Positions 21,783 to 32,160 of a DNA stretch of 64,000 nucleotides are shown in pieces. The stretch is from Nyssa sinensis (taxonomy: Eukaryota; Streptophyta; Magnoliopsida; Cornales; Nyssaceae): positions 9,393,577-9,457,576 of the forward strand of contig CM018036.1 in assembly GCA_008638375.1 (NCBI GenBank). The letters run 5' to 3'. A model generated the notes under the pieces. The model saw nothing but the letters and a program-made list of their open reading frames with translations. It was not told the origin of the DNA and ran no database searches. How positions within the stretch are numbered: the first letter of the stretch is position 1; each line of letters begins with the position of its first letter. Made by a program: the position numbers and the translations under genes.

Positions 21783-22589
21783 GAGTTGCATTTTTGTATT
21801 CTTTTTTTATTTTTTGAACTGATGTACTCCTAATATTTATCAATGAAAATCATCTTTTTCTGAACTTGTGTACTTTTATTCTTCTGAACAGCAATACTTG
21901 CAAATTTTGTGAACTGATGCCAAGTAGAACCAGTACTGCTCCATTTTATCACTGCTCTGAAGTGTAAATTTGGGCTCTAGCCTATCAAGCTTTAACTTCG
22001 TAAAGAGAGTGTTCAGGAATTGAATATACATCATATCTACCCATTAAACTTTTAACTGGGAGTGTACTGAACAGGATCTTCTGAACAGAAAAACTTGTGT
22101 AAACAAGCAGTCACCGTAACTGAACAAATCTTTGCAATCAGAACTTCGGTCATCAGGATTGATAATAACTGAGCAGGAAGATCTATATAGATATCTGAGC
22201 CAGAACTGGATCTGATAATAGGGGTAATTAAACCATATCTGGTGCTGAATAACTTGAGCAGGGAGACTTGTAATGATGCTTGAGCACATCTATCATAATC
22301 TGTTCGGAAAACTTGTAATGATATTTAGACAAATCCTCCATAACTTGAGCTTGTGTCCACCAGGACTAATAATAATTGGATAAGAAAACTTTGAACAAAT
22401 CCTTCATGATCCGAGCTTCTATTATCATAAATGATAAGGATCGAACACGAAGCTTTGTAATAGTTGATCCAGAATTGGTATTGACTGCTCGGAAACACCA
22501 GTAACAGTGAGGTAGAGCAATTGGATCAAGTCTGCTTCCCCTAGTGTGGGAGGTAACTGAGCAGTTTAACAAATTGTAGATGTTTTTGT
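21783..22589. other. internal gypsy region between the antisense ORF and the tandem array
   Basis: It starts with the 3' end of the antisense gene. An AATGAAAATC poly(A)-like signal lies at about 21841-21850. The rest is non-coding, with recurrent short motifs such as 'ACTTGTAATGAT' and 'GAGCAGG' hinting at older degenerate repeats. Confidence 0.55.
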
Positions 22590-23078
22590 ATGGAGATGGT
22601 CCAGACCTTTAACACTTGCATGGGCTGCAAGGTTTTTAGGGGTCTGTACATTGAGATGGACCAGACTTGTAACACTTGCATGGACTGCAAGGTTTTTAGG
22701 GGTCTGTACATTAAGATGGACCAGACCTGTAACACTTGCATGGGCTGCAAGGTTTTTAGGGGTCGGTACATTAAGATGGACCAGACTGTAACACTTGCAT
22801 GGGCTGCAAGGTTTTTAAGGGTTGGTACATTAAGATGGACCAGACCTGTAACACTTGCATGGGCTGCAAGGTTTTTTAAGGGTCGGTACATTAAGATGAA
22901 CCAGACCTGTAACACTTGCATAGGCTACAAGGTTTTTAGGGGTCTGTACATTAAGATGGACCAGACCTGTAACACTTGCATGGGCTACAAGCTTTTTAGG
23001 GGTCTGTACATTAAGATGGACCAGACCTATAACACTTGCATGGGTTGCAAGGTTTTTAGCGGTTTGTACATTGAGGTG
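22590..23078. repeat. 60-bp tandem array, about eight copies, inside the gypsy element
   Basis: The unit reads GATGGACCAGACCTGTAAC, ACTTGCATGGGCTGCAAGG, TTTTTAGGGGTCTGTACATTAA. Copies start about every 60 bp from 22592. One copy has lost 1 nt (near 22787) and another has gained 1 nt (near 22876). The 60-nt period leaves both strands open as 20-residue peptide repeats. The plus strand shows a Cys-x-x-Cys pattern. The minus-strand pol frame ends inside the array at 23027. Confidence 0.95.
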
Positions 23079-24180
23079 AGAATACTCGGTGGAGATGAAG
23101 AAAAGGAAAAATCTTTATTGATATACTTCTGGAGGTATTCTACATTCCAGGGCCTAGGCACAAGTTTCCCAGATATGTCTTCCAACCAGTATGTGGTAGG
23201 TCTGACAATTTTCGTTACTCGGTATGGGCCTTCCCAGTTGGGTGATAGCTTTCCCATGGTAGGATCCTAGGTGTTTGGGAACATTCTTTTTAAGACGAAG
23301 TCTCCAACCTGAAAGCTGAGGGGTTTCAACCCTTCTTTGGAATGGTTGGCTATCCTGTGCTGATATGCCTTCATTCTGATTCTGACCTAGTCTCACTTCT
23401 CTTCAAGGAGGACCAGGTTTTCTGCAAGTTGCTGATTATTAGTTTCTGGGTTGAATGCTTCCGTCCTCAATTTAGGCATACCGATCTCAACAGGGATTAT
23501 TGCTTCTGAGCCATAGGCAAGCGAAAATGGAGTTTCAGAAGTCGGTGTTCTTCTCGTGGTCCTGTAGGCCCAGAGCACACTAGGGAGTTCTTCAACCCAT
23601 CTTTCCTTAACTTCCTCCAACCTTTTCTTAAGAGCATCAAGGATCGTTCAGTTGGTGACTTCTGCTTGATCGTTGGCTTGAAGGTGCCCAGGTAAAGCAA
23701 AGTGATGACTTATGTGCAGGTCTTGATAGAATTTCTTGAAGACTTTCACTGCAAACTGTGTACCGTTGTCTGTAATAATGACACGTGGTATGCTGAACCT
23801 ACACACAATGTTCTTCCAGATGAAGTTTTTGACTTCCATCTTTGTGATATGTGTTAGGGGCTCAGCCTCTGCCCACTTGGAGAAGTAGTCAATGGCGATC
23901 AAAAGATATCTCTTATTCGGGGTAGCCTTTGGTTGTGGCCCTACGATGTCCATTCCCCACTGAGCTAAGGGCCATGGGTTGGCTATAGGGATGAGCTCAT
24001 GGTGGGGCTGGTGCTAATATGGAGCAAATCGTTGACATTTGTCACACTTCTGAATGTACTCTTTGGCCTGTTTCAACATGCTAGGCTAGTAGTAGCCTTG
24101 TGTTAGAGCTCGGTGAGCTAGGGTTCTGCCACCGTTGTGGTTGTCATAAATTCCTTCGTGTATTTCGGCCAGAACATATT
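23027..24180 (-). pseudogene. gypsy integrase remnant
   Basis: Integrase inserts the cDNA into the host genome. The N-terminal zinc-binding part shows 'HNGGRTLAHRAL' and 'CDKCQRF' (about 24050-24150). The catalytic core has 'GMDIVGP' (first Asp, near 23945), 'IITDNGTQF' (second Asp, near 23770) and 'DQAEVTN' (catalytic Glu, near 23660). The C-terminal part includes 'WEGPYRVTKIV' (near 23220). Stops interrupt it at about 24177, 24096, 24015, 23648 and 23393, and a further stop lies near 23267. The frame ends at 23027 within the 60-bp array, so its last 15 or so residues come from the repeat. Confidence 0.88.
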
Positions 24181-25169
24181 ATGATTCCTCCGGAGCCAGG
24201 CACCGCAACAATGGTTGGGAGTAGGATCTGCGGTAGAGTTTTCCATTTATAATCAGGTACCGAACTGCCCTGATTCGGACTCTTCTTGCCTTGTTCCTAT
24301 CCTCTAGGAGGAGTCCTCCTTCAATATATTGGAGGATGGGAGTCATCCAATTTTGGGTCTGTTCGGTAACTTGGGCAACTTGGACCTCTTCTATGCTTGG
24401 CCTTGGCTGGTGAGAGATCTTCAAAGTGGAGTCTCTTTCTGCCTTGAGATGAGAGGCCATGTTTGCCAGTGCATCGGCTCTTGTGTTCTGACCGCTTTCA
24501 ATTTTTGGTATCATGAATTCATGGAAGGAATGCTTTAGTGAATTGACCAACTCTGAGTACCAGAGCATTCTGTCGTCTTTGATAGGAGAATCCTCCCAGA
24601 ACTTGGCTTACCACTAGTTGGGAATCAGAGAAGACTTCGAGGTTTTGGGCCTCGCATTCCATGGCCAGCTTCATTCCAAGAATGAGGGCATCGTACTCAA
24701 CTTCATTGTTGGAGGCTCTAAATCCCAAACTTACTGCTTTTTCTAATATAAGCTCGTCAGGGGATCGTAACACCAAACCGACGCTAGATCCTCAATCTGT
24801 GGATGATCCGTCAATGTAGAGCTGCCATGTAGCTGAGCTCTTGCAGATCTGTGCCTTGTCGTATAGTGCTGGGATGAACTCAGCAACAAAATCTGCCAAT
24901 GCCTGCCCTTTGATGGAGGTCCGTGGAACATAGGATATGTCAAATTTCCCTAATTCCACAGACCATTTGACTAGTCGCCCCGAAACTTTAGGCTTCTTTA
25001 GGACTGACTTTAGTGGAAATGCCGTTGGAATTTTAATGGAATGTGCCTGGAAGTAAGGTTGGAGCTTCCGCGCAGAAACTATTAGGGCGAAAGCTAGCTT
25101 TTCAATCTCAGGGTACCTTTTCTCTGCATCTACCAGTGCTTTGCTCACATAGAATACAGGCTTCTGCAC
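24179..25169 (-). pseudogene. gypsy RNase H and connecting region, broken
   Basis: The first piece has 'ALVDAEKRYPEIEKLAFALI' type sequence, the RT-linked RNase H end of gypsy pol (25080-25130). It is followed by 'WQLYIDGSS' (about 24805), 'NNEVEYDALILG' (about 24700) and 'VFSDSQLVVSQV' (about 24630). Those three supply the Asp, Glu and Asp of a second RNase H-like domain. The arrangement of two RNase H domains is typical of Tat-lineage elements. A TGA sits at 24795 and a frameshift near 24540. Confidence 0.82.
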
Positions 25170-25289
25170 TCCCCTGTCTTGTCTGATCAGAGCTGAACTG
25201 ACTGCATTCTCTGAGACTGCAAGATAGAGGAGCAGTTTCTCCCCCTGGATTGGTTTTGATAGGAGCTCGGGGAGAAGCCAGGTATTCCT

Positions 25290-26235
25290 TCAGCTCTTGA
25301 AAGGCCTTTTCACACTCTTCGGACCATTGTAAGGCTTTGTTACCCTTTAAAGCTTTGAAGAGCGGCAGACAGCGGTCTGTAGATTTGGAGATGAATCTGT
25401 TCAGAGCCGCAACTCTCCCATTTAGAGCTTGAATGTCTTTCTTGGTCTTTGGTGATTCCAGCTCAATCAAGGCTTTGATCTGAGTAGGGTCTGCTTCAAT
25501 ACCTCTCCGAGAGACAATATACCCCAAAAACTTCCCCTTGGTTACCCCAAAGGTGCACTTCAAGGGATTCAACTTCATCTTGTGTTGCTTCAAGATGTCA
25601 AATGTCCGGCCCAAATGCTGGAGGTGGCTGCTCTTCTGTAGGCTTTTGACCGGCATGTCATCTATGTAGACTTCCATTATACTGCCGATCAGAGGGCTGA
25701 ACATCTTATTGACCAGACGCTGATATGTTGCCCCAACATTTTTTAGTCCGAACGACATCACTTTATAGCAATAGAGACCTCGTTCGGTAATGAATGCTGT
25801 CTTTTCTTGGTTTGGTGGGTACATCTGAATCTGGTTGTATCCAGAGTAGGCATCCATGAAGCTCATGAGTTGAGGCCCTGCTGTTGCGTCGATTAGCTGG
25901 TTAATCCTCGAGAGGGGAAAGTTGTCTTTGGGGTAGGCCTTATTGAGGTCTGTATAATCAATACAGGCTCTCCACTTTTTCTTTTTGACCAGAACAGTAT
26001 TGGCAAGCCATTCCGGATAGAATACCTCACATATCATCTTGGCTTCCAGTAACCTCCGGACTTCCTCGTTGATGATGTGATGATGCTTTGGAGCGAGTGT
26101 TCTCCTCTTCTGCCTGACCGGAGGGTGGTCGGGATCTGTCATCAATTTATGAGTGATGAGGTCTGGATCTATCTCCTCTATATCTTTCGTCTCCCAAGCA
26201 AATATTGAGAGGTTGTTCTTTAAGAATTCTACCAT
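25290..26235 (-). pseudogene. gypsy reverse transcriptase
   Basis: This is the best preserved open frame of the element. In order it shows 'KKKKWRACIDYTDLNKA', 'FMDAYSGYNQI' (catalytic Asp of motif A), 'TAFITERGLYCYKVMSFGLKN', and 'VYIDDMPVKS' with the two catalytic Asp of the YxDD box (near 25665-25690). 'KCTFGV', 'GKFLGYIVS' and 'LNGRVAALNRFIS' follow. The usual box is YVDDMLVKS. Stops and frameshifts in the rest of pol prevent a full polyprotein. Confidence 0.92.
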
Positions 26236-26466
26236 CTTCTCTTGTTCGGCAGGTGTTAGGTCTGGATCGATTTGCAGTAATTGCTATTTGGGGGTTTTCT
26301 CTTTGAGCGTGAGAGCGTGGCACTCTCGGGTAGTTGGTTGGCATCCTGATGGAGTAGACAACATTATTATGCACATACATTAGGCATTGGTGGAGGGTCG
26401 AGGTGACCACTCCCATTTGGTGGAGCTAGGGCCTACCGATGATTACATTATAGGGAGACTTGGAGT

Positions 26467-26770
26467 TCAGAACCATATATTATGAGATGGTGGTCTTCTG
26501 TCTATCTCCCTCTCTTGCCGTGGTGGGCAGGTCAATCCTCCCCAGTAGAGTACTGAGGTTCCATCAAATCCTACCATTATAGCGGCAGTGGGCTTGATGT
26601 CATTGGAGCTGAGCTTCATCTGTCTAAGGGGCTCGTAGAATAACACATTTGCAGAGCTCCTTGTGTCCACCAGAACTCTTTGGATCTCAAAATTGACAAT
26701 TTTGAGAGAGATAACAAGGGCATCACTGTGAGGGCAGTGTACCCTTGCGAGATCTTGCTCTGTGAACTAG
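26467..26770 (-). pseudogene. gypsy aspartic protease remnant
   Basis: 'RVLVDTRSSANVLFYEPL' near 26620-26675 aligns with the retroviral-type protease site, normally DTGSSA. The Asp and Thr remain but the invariant Gly is Arg, so the copy should be inactive. It lies between the gag end and the RT, as expected. Confidence 0.75.
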
Positions 26771-27099
26771 ATCTCAGGTAGTGGCCTCAGCCTCTTTTCG
26801 ACAATGAAAATCTGGAGGATGCTGGGAGCAGTTTTGGCCTCCTGAGCATAACGCTTTCTTGCTCTATTGGACGTCCTTGTGGCTGGGGTGTCCGAATGAA
26901 GGACGAAGATAACTTGATTGTTATGTTGCTGGGGCTCATTCCTTCCATCCCTCTGCTATGGCCTCTGCTCCTGCCTCCTTGGTGGAGGTCTGTCATTACG
27001 GGGGTTCTGCCTCCCGTCCTGCCTGACGAACTCCATCAGTCACCCTCTCTTTATGAGCTGCTCAATCTCATGCTTTAGGGCTATACATCCGTCAATCGT

Positions 27100-28624
27100 A
27101 TGCCCATGATCTTTATGAAAATCACAATACTTGTTCTGGTCCCTATTGTTAGGGTTGCTTTTTAATGGCTCCGGCCATTTAAGGTTTTCTCGTGCTCGGA
27201 TCTGCCGAAGTATGTGGGCAAAGAGGCGTTTAAGGGAGTGAAAGTAGCAAACCCTCCGGGGCCAGAATTGCCCAAAGCCTTAGGTGCCGTTCTTTTGTCA
27301 GGACTCCTCATCCTCTTCTTGGTAGCACCGGAGTCTCTCTTCTGCTCATCTTTCTAGGATTGCTCCTTAATCTTCTGAGAGGTATTTTTTGCTTCCTCCA
27401 GATTTATGTATTTCCTAGCACATTCCATGAGAGCTACCATATCAGCAGGATGGGCTCTTTGTTAGGGAATCCCGGAAGCCCCCTTGAGTAAGACCAGAGG
27501 TCAAGAGCGACAACCAATAAGCTCAGACTGCAGTCTGTGATCTCAGAGAGCTCGGCATTGAAGCGCGCAATGTACTTCCTGAGAGGTTCTCCTTTGGTCT
27601 GCCTTATATTTAGCAAGAATTCTAGGCCCTTCCTCAACCTTCTACTGGTCATGAACCGGTCAAGGAACCGTCTGTCGAGCTCGTAGAAGTTGGAGACTGA
27701 GCTTAGAGGGAGGTGGTGAAACCACTTCAGAGCAGTTCCTTTGAGGCTAGTGACGAATGTTCGGCACATGAAGGCGTCAATGGCCCCATGCAGCGCCATG
27801 GTGTGCTGGTAATGAGAGAGATGATCCTTGGGTCGCCTAGTCCCATTGTAGAGAGTGAACTTAGGAACAACAAATTTTTTTGGTTGCTCCTCGGCCGCGA
27901 TAGTGGGGGTGAATGGTTGTGGAGAGCCTTCCGAGCAAGCCTGGCTAGCTCATCCTGCTTGGGAGGGATGTGAACTCTTCTCCCAACAGCAGTATGATCC
28001 ATAGAGTCTGCGACTTCTTCAGCCCTCTGTGGGTCCCTAGGCGGTATTGGTTGTTGCGAGTCTTGCCTTAGCAGTTTCAGCGCCTGCATGGGAGGGACGG
28101 CTCTGGCCCATGGCAGGAAGATGATTTCGGTCTTCCTGTGCTAGGGGAACTGGTGTCGCTTGAGGTTGGAACTCTTGCGGCGTTGGATTTGCCCTTGAAG
28201 CCACTGGGACTTGGAACCCTTGTAGTACTCCGGTAGTGGACGTCTAGAATAAAGGCTGGTATCCCCCTGCTTGCGACCGCCGACGGTTGGGGATCGCCAC
28301 CAAAGTGGGTGGTACCTTGGGGGTACACCAGGTTGTTCCCTGGGAGTCTCTTCGTGGGATCCTCCGCCCATGGTGGCGGTAGGAGGCTGTGTCCTTGGAT
28401 CAGCCGCATTGACGGGTGGATTTGAAGGGTTGGTTCCGTGGTTCTGGGTAAGCATCACCAGAGTTTTGGAGATGGCAAGCAGTTGTTCCTACATTAACTC
28501 ATTTTGTCGCTTAACTTGGTTGAGCTGCTGCTGCATGGGATTAGATGATTGTCCCCTTCCTCTTCCGGTGAGAGGCCGATTTGGAGGATTTTGAGCGTTC
28601 TTCCTTGGACGGAGATTAGGAGCC
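27100..28624 (-). pseudogene. gypsy gag remnant
   Basis: The ATG at 28624 opens 'MAPNLRPRKNAQ' followed by a Pro/Arg-rich N-terminus. After frameshifts, the Retrotrans_gag core appears at 27430-27799. It has 'RTFVTSLKGTALKWFHHLP', 'FYELDRRFLDRFM' and 'GEPLRKYIARFN', the classic plant gypsy capsid motifs. A degenerate 'DHGHTIDGC' zinc-knuckle-like segment lies near 27085-27115. Stops and shifts occur at about 28489, 28141, 27727 and 27434. Confidence 0.82.
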
Positions 28625-28695
28625 ATGATCCTTCGATAAGAAAGACTACGAGTTTGCTTGCAAAGAAAGGAACTCTTGGTGAGAAACGATTGTCG

Positions 28696-28713
28696 TTCCC
28701 ATAGACGTCGCCA
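28696..28713 (-). other. gypsy primer binding site
   Basis: On the minus strand the sequence two bases after the 5' LTR reads TGGCGACGTCTATGGGAA. It starts with the TGG expected opposite a tRNA CCA end. I cannot name the tRNA with certainty. Confidence 0.65.
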
Positions 28714-28716
28714 AAT

Positions 28717-29261
28717 TGATGCTGCACTTTTCTGATCAATGGGCTCCAATCCCCTACGTCTGTCAAACACTCAAAGAAAGAGATCAGAGGACCACCGGGT
28801 TGGCTCCGGTGGTAGCCGCTCCGATGATAAAGTCAATAAACTAAATTGAAAGACTGTAATTGAAAGTAATTGAATGAGGATGAATGTAACAGCTTACCTT
28901 AGGGTTTTATTTATAGGCTATGGATTCCCTTAGTTGATTAGGATTTTGAGTCGTGAAAATAGGAATTTGATCATCGGAGAATGACAGTTACCAAGTTGAA
29001 CACTGCGCTCCATGAATAGCAGTTTCCTTGTTGAATGCTGTTTCTTTATCCTTAGCTCGGTAGGATGTCTGAGGCGGCAGTGAGCTCGGAACCCTCTTGT
29101 GTATGACTTTCGATCTGAAGACGAGTCTGAGGATTGTACGGGCTTCCGATCTTTTAGCTCTGGAGGCTTAGTGTTTACACCTGTTCTGAATGGCTGAGCT
29201 TTAGTAGCTCTGTAGTCGCATGTGTCATATGGAAACTAGTTTGTCACTTTGTGATATATCT
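28717..29261 (-). repeat. gypsy 5' LTR (545 bp)
   Basis: It is equal in length to 18988-19532 and pairs with it over the full length. Its outer end reads TATATCT where the other copy has TATATCA, a single change at the terminus. Target duplication GCTAT follows at 29262-29266. Confidence 0.95.
28905..28916 (-). promoter_or_regulatory. LTR TATA box (gypsy promoter)
   Basis: CTATAAATAAAA on the minus strand in the 5' LTR is positioned to start the genomic RNA toward gag. The same box is present in the 3' LTR. Confidence 0.55.
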
Positions 29262-29469
29262 GCTATTATAGGGACTATTTATTATTACAAGGATTATTTC
29301 CAAAAGAGGACAAACAGCCTCAAGTGCTACTGACTTTGTCCTGAATTTGATTTTAATTATTATTGATATCATTTTCTAAAGTATAAGAAAACAAATATAG
29401 TACTGATATGAGAGCAATATATACACATTTCTCATATTATTTTATGGCGCTTTTGGTACTTCTCACTAA

Positions 29470-29545
29470 GGGCGGGCTTTGGCGCAACACTAAGGTTGCT
29501 TCATTGTAATCTAGGGGTCATGGATTTGGGCTAGCTTTTTGGTAC
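29470..29545 (+). repeat. Au-type SINE fragment
   Basis: 'TTTGGCGCAACACTAAGGTT' followed by 'GGGGTCATGGATTTGGGC' is a degenerate form of the tRNA-derived head of Au SINEs, with A-box and B-box at about 35-bp spacing. Only the head is visible, and the tail is lost. Confidence 0.55.
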
Positions 29546-30042
29546 TTCTCATTATAAATATGACAGTGTTAATATTCAAGGAGACTGGTTACTCTGTGGC
29601 TTTATTGGAGCAAGTGGATATGATCTTGAGATTGTTTTTGGAGGCTGGGTAGCTCTTGCATTACATTTAGATGGAAGAAGAATGTATATAAAGGAGAAGA
29701 AAGTACAATTTTTAATGGAAGAGAACGGCAGTGAGTTGTATAATTTCATGAATTTTCAATAACCAAGGTGTTGAATAGTGAAACTATCAATGGAAGTTTT
29801 CTAACATGGAAAATCTTGTGGAAAGAAGTGGCTACAAAATGTTTAATTGTTAATCAGAAGTTCCATTAAAAAAGGGGAAAGAAGGAAAGATAAAGAACAG
29901 CAAGGAAAGGCTCTATTTGTAAATGGGATTTAAATTCAAAAAGGCTTGGTAGAGATGTAGAGCACATGCAAACTAACCATTGTATAAATGAACTTGGGGA
30001 ACCTCTGTGGCATCTTAATCATGCATAGAAAAAAAAATTATA

Positions 30043-30087
<45 letters not shown>

Positions 30088-30837
30088 GCAAGAAAGTACC
30101 AAAGAAAGTGAAAAAAGGGTGCCATATACTTGTAACACACTGCATTGATGCTTACATCTGCATGTATATATTTACGCAGTGTTTTAATACATTTGTAATA
30201 TGTATATATGATGCAAGTGCACCCATTCACACAATTGTATATGTACACAAATACAAACACACACTTCAATCGATGTGTGTGTGTGTGTCCCCAAAAAATT
30301 GAATTTATGTTTGTGTATAAGGATGTGCATGTTGTGAATCTTTTGATTCTGTTGGTGTATTTTGTGTTTGTTTTTATGTAACTATTAACAGTTAAGAATG
30401 GATGTGGATTGTTGGCTGGGACAATTACCTTTATGATTTGTACTTCGATGTGACGAGTGGGTTTGATTCCCACTCCATACAAAATTATAAAGATATGTTA
30501 AAGAAATGAAGGAATATGTCTAGGTTATTTACATTTCCAAGCTCTAAATCTGATGTAGAAAAATTAATTGAAGACTTCTTGGAGCAATGGAAATGTAAGC
30601 AGACCACATTGAACTCAATTTCCTAGTAAAAAGTGGTCACCTCAATATACCCATATCCAAAATCACCCTATTCTGATTCGAGATGGCCCAATGAACTTAA
30701 CTCGCTACTATATGTAGTAGCGACTTTTCGATTTTTAAGCCAAATTCATTCGTTTAAGCTTTAAATTTGACGTAATTAAATTGTTTTTACCATTTATAGT
30801 AAATTTTAGATTTTCAATTACCTTGCCTAAAAAATTT
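29546..30837. other. intergenic, no gene; contains a (TA)n(CA)n tract
   Basis: A compound (TA)n(CA)n microsatellite lies at about 30046-30088. The open frames on either side of it (29988-30302 plus, 30015-30482 minus) are created by it. Nothing else is recognised. Confidence 0.55.
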
Positions 30838-30839
30838 GG

Positions 30840-31250
30840 AATGGGGGGCCGTTTGTGGCTATATTTTCCGTATTTATCTAGTTTCCAATTTTCTTAAAAG
30901 CCCCAATTTTAATTTATTCCGAAATTTCCTATATTTCTATTTCTTTAGTTTCTTAATTATATTAGAACTAGCATAGGAATTAACAGTTTTCTATTTGAAT
31001 TAGTAGTTTTTTAGCTCTATAAATATAATGTAATAGACTCTTATTATACAGTTTTGAATTTAGAGATTTGTTCTCTTATTGAGTGAGTGATCTCTATGTT
31101 TGATTCAACCAAGGAATTCAAAGTGCTCAATTCCTTTCACGTTCGTGCTGCATCAAGATCTCATGGGTTAGATTAAACCCATCCAGAGATCAAATAGATC
31201 AAATGGACACTGGATCAGGACCCAGTTCACTGTAGTAGTCACAGTGGTCA
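30840..31250 (+). repeat. probable solo LTR or LTR relic
   Basis: The layout resembles a plant LTR: an AT-rich U3-like part, a TATA-type box CTCTATAAATATAATG at about 31014-31029, then a GAGTGAGTGA leader and a C/T-rich end. I see no partner LTR, primer site or coding part nearby, and the boundaries are approximate. Confidence 0.3.
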
Positions 31251-32019
31251 GGTCTGTCCCCGTATCAGGCCTTCATTTTGATCTTTGTATGAGTAGTTTA
31301 ACATTTTTTTTCCTTTTTCTATTCGTACACTAAGGTTGAGTTCTGTTTATTCTGTATGTGTTCAAATTTTCATACTTAATTATGATCTCCATAAACAGTC
31401 ATCTGCTTGTTTATCCATAACATACTGCAACAATGTTTGGAGTCAAGATGACTCTGGCCTAAATTTAATGGATGTCTAAGCATCCCTGAAGTTTTATTTA
31501 TTCTCTATGACTCTATAGTTTCCTCCTGTCTATTCTATTCAATCAGAACTAATTTCAATTTTAAATTTGGAGGCATCCCTCTACATTTCTGGTTTTCCTT
31601 GTTATTTAATATTTCCATTTACCAATCCTTCCTTTTATGATTCTTTCAAATCGAGATGTATGTAACCATGTATATGGATGTGTCTATTCCATGGATCTGT
31701 GTGTAGTGTGTACATATAGATTCTCTTCACGGATTAATGAAAATGTGCAGAACTTCTATTCGCCTCTGCCATTTTATGAGGCTCTTCCTCTTTTCATGTG
31801 CCATTGCCACTCCCTCTAGTGTCATCCAATAACTCAATACTTATTATGGAAACCCATCTTTTGACCTCATTGTTTACTAGATGCCCAAACAACCAACTAG
31901 CTTTTCCTTGTGTGGATCCTACTCATCTTGCTTTTGACTACTATATATATAATGAGCCAAATTCCGCCGATGTTGAGCTTAGTGTCATATTATTACACAG
32001 TGTATCTCAAGCCCAGATA

Positions 32020-32160
32020 AAGGAGGGTTGCATTAAGTAGCTGACAATCAGTGTAAAATCTTGTCAAACTCCATATGGACATCAATCTTAGGAATTGGGG
32101 CGACATGATTGATGTAACCGACCCTAAATAATTGGGATAAAACTTTGTTAAGTTGAGTAT
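32020..32160 (+). mobile_element. RTE-type LINE, 3' end fragment
   Basis: 'GGGGCGACATGATTGATGTA', 'ACCGACCCTAAATAATTGGG' and 'TAAAACTTTGTTAAGTTGAG' are the characteristic 3' tail of plant RTE LINEs. It matches, in inverse orientation, the tails at 58392-58440 and 58990-59040. The upstream coding part is not recognisable. Confidence 0.7.

Larger units (their letters stand above)
18988..29261 (-). mobile_element. Complete Ty3/gypsy LTR retrotransposon (Tat-like), 10,274 bp, with antisense ORF
   Basis: Two 545-bp LTRs in direct orientation bound the element: 28717-29261 (5') and 18988-19532 (3'). The 5-bp target duplication GCTAT is present at 18983-18987 and 29262-29266. On the minus strand the order is gag, protease, RT, RNase H, integrase, which is the gypsy order. 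Between integrase and the 3' LTR lie a 60-bp tandem array and a plus-strand gene of the 'putative gypsy type transposon' family. An antisense extra ORF at this position is known in Tat-lineage elements, which supports that assignment. Stops in every coding region show that it is no longer autonomous. The LTRs differ at about 34 of 545 positions by eye. Confidence 0.95.

Noticed and set aside
22590..23078. Regularly spaced repeats that could suggest a CRISPR array
   Set aside because: The 60-bp units abut with no variable spacers, lie inside a eukaryotic retrotransposon, and have no cas genes nearby. It is an ordinary tandem array.
22590..23270. 226-aa plus-strand ORF with Cys-x-x-Cys repeats
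   Set aside because: It arises from the 60-bp repeat period and the complement of integrase. There is no promoter or independent support for translation.
28489..28770. Open frame spanning the gypsy 5' LTR and leader
   Set aside because: It starts inside the LTR before the expected RNA leader. The gag start at 28624 is a better choice.
30430..30480. tRNA-like T-arm wording (GTGGGTTTGATTCCCAC)
   Set aside because: No acceptor, D-arm or anticodon arm can be paired with it, so no tRNA gene is called.
29988..30482. ORFs of 104 and 155 aa over the (TA)n(CA)n tract
   Set aside because: Both are created by the microsatellite, which is open in several frames. The peptides are low-complexity.
31145..31168. 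Partial similarity to the complement of miR172 (GCATCAAGATCTC)
   Set aside because: The match is incomplete, there is no pairing arm nearby, and the sequence sits in a probable LTR.
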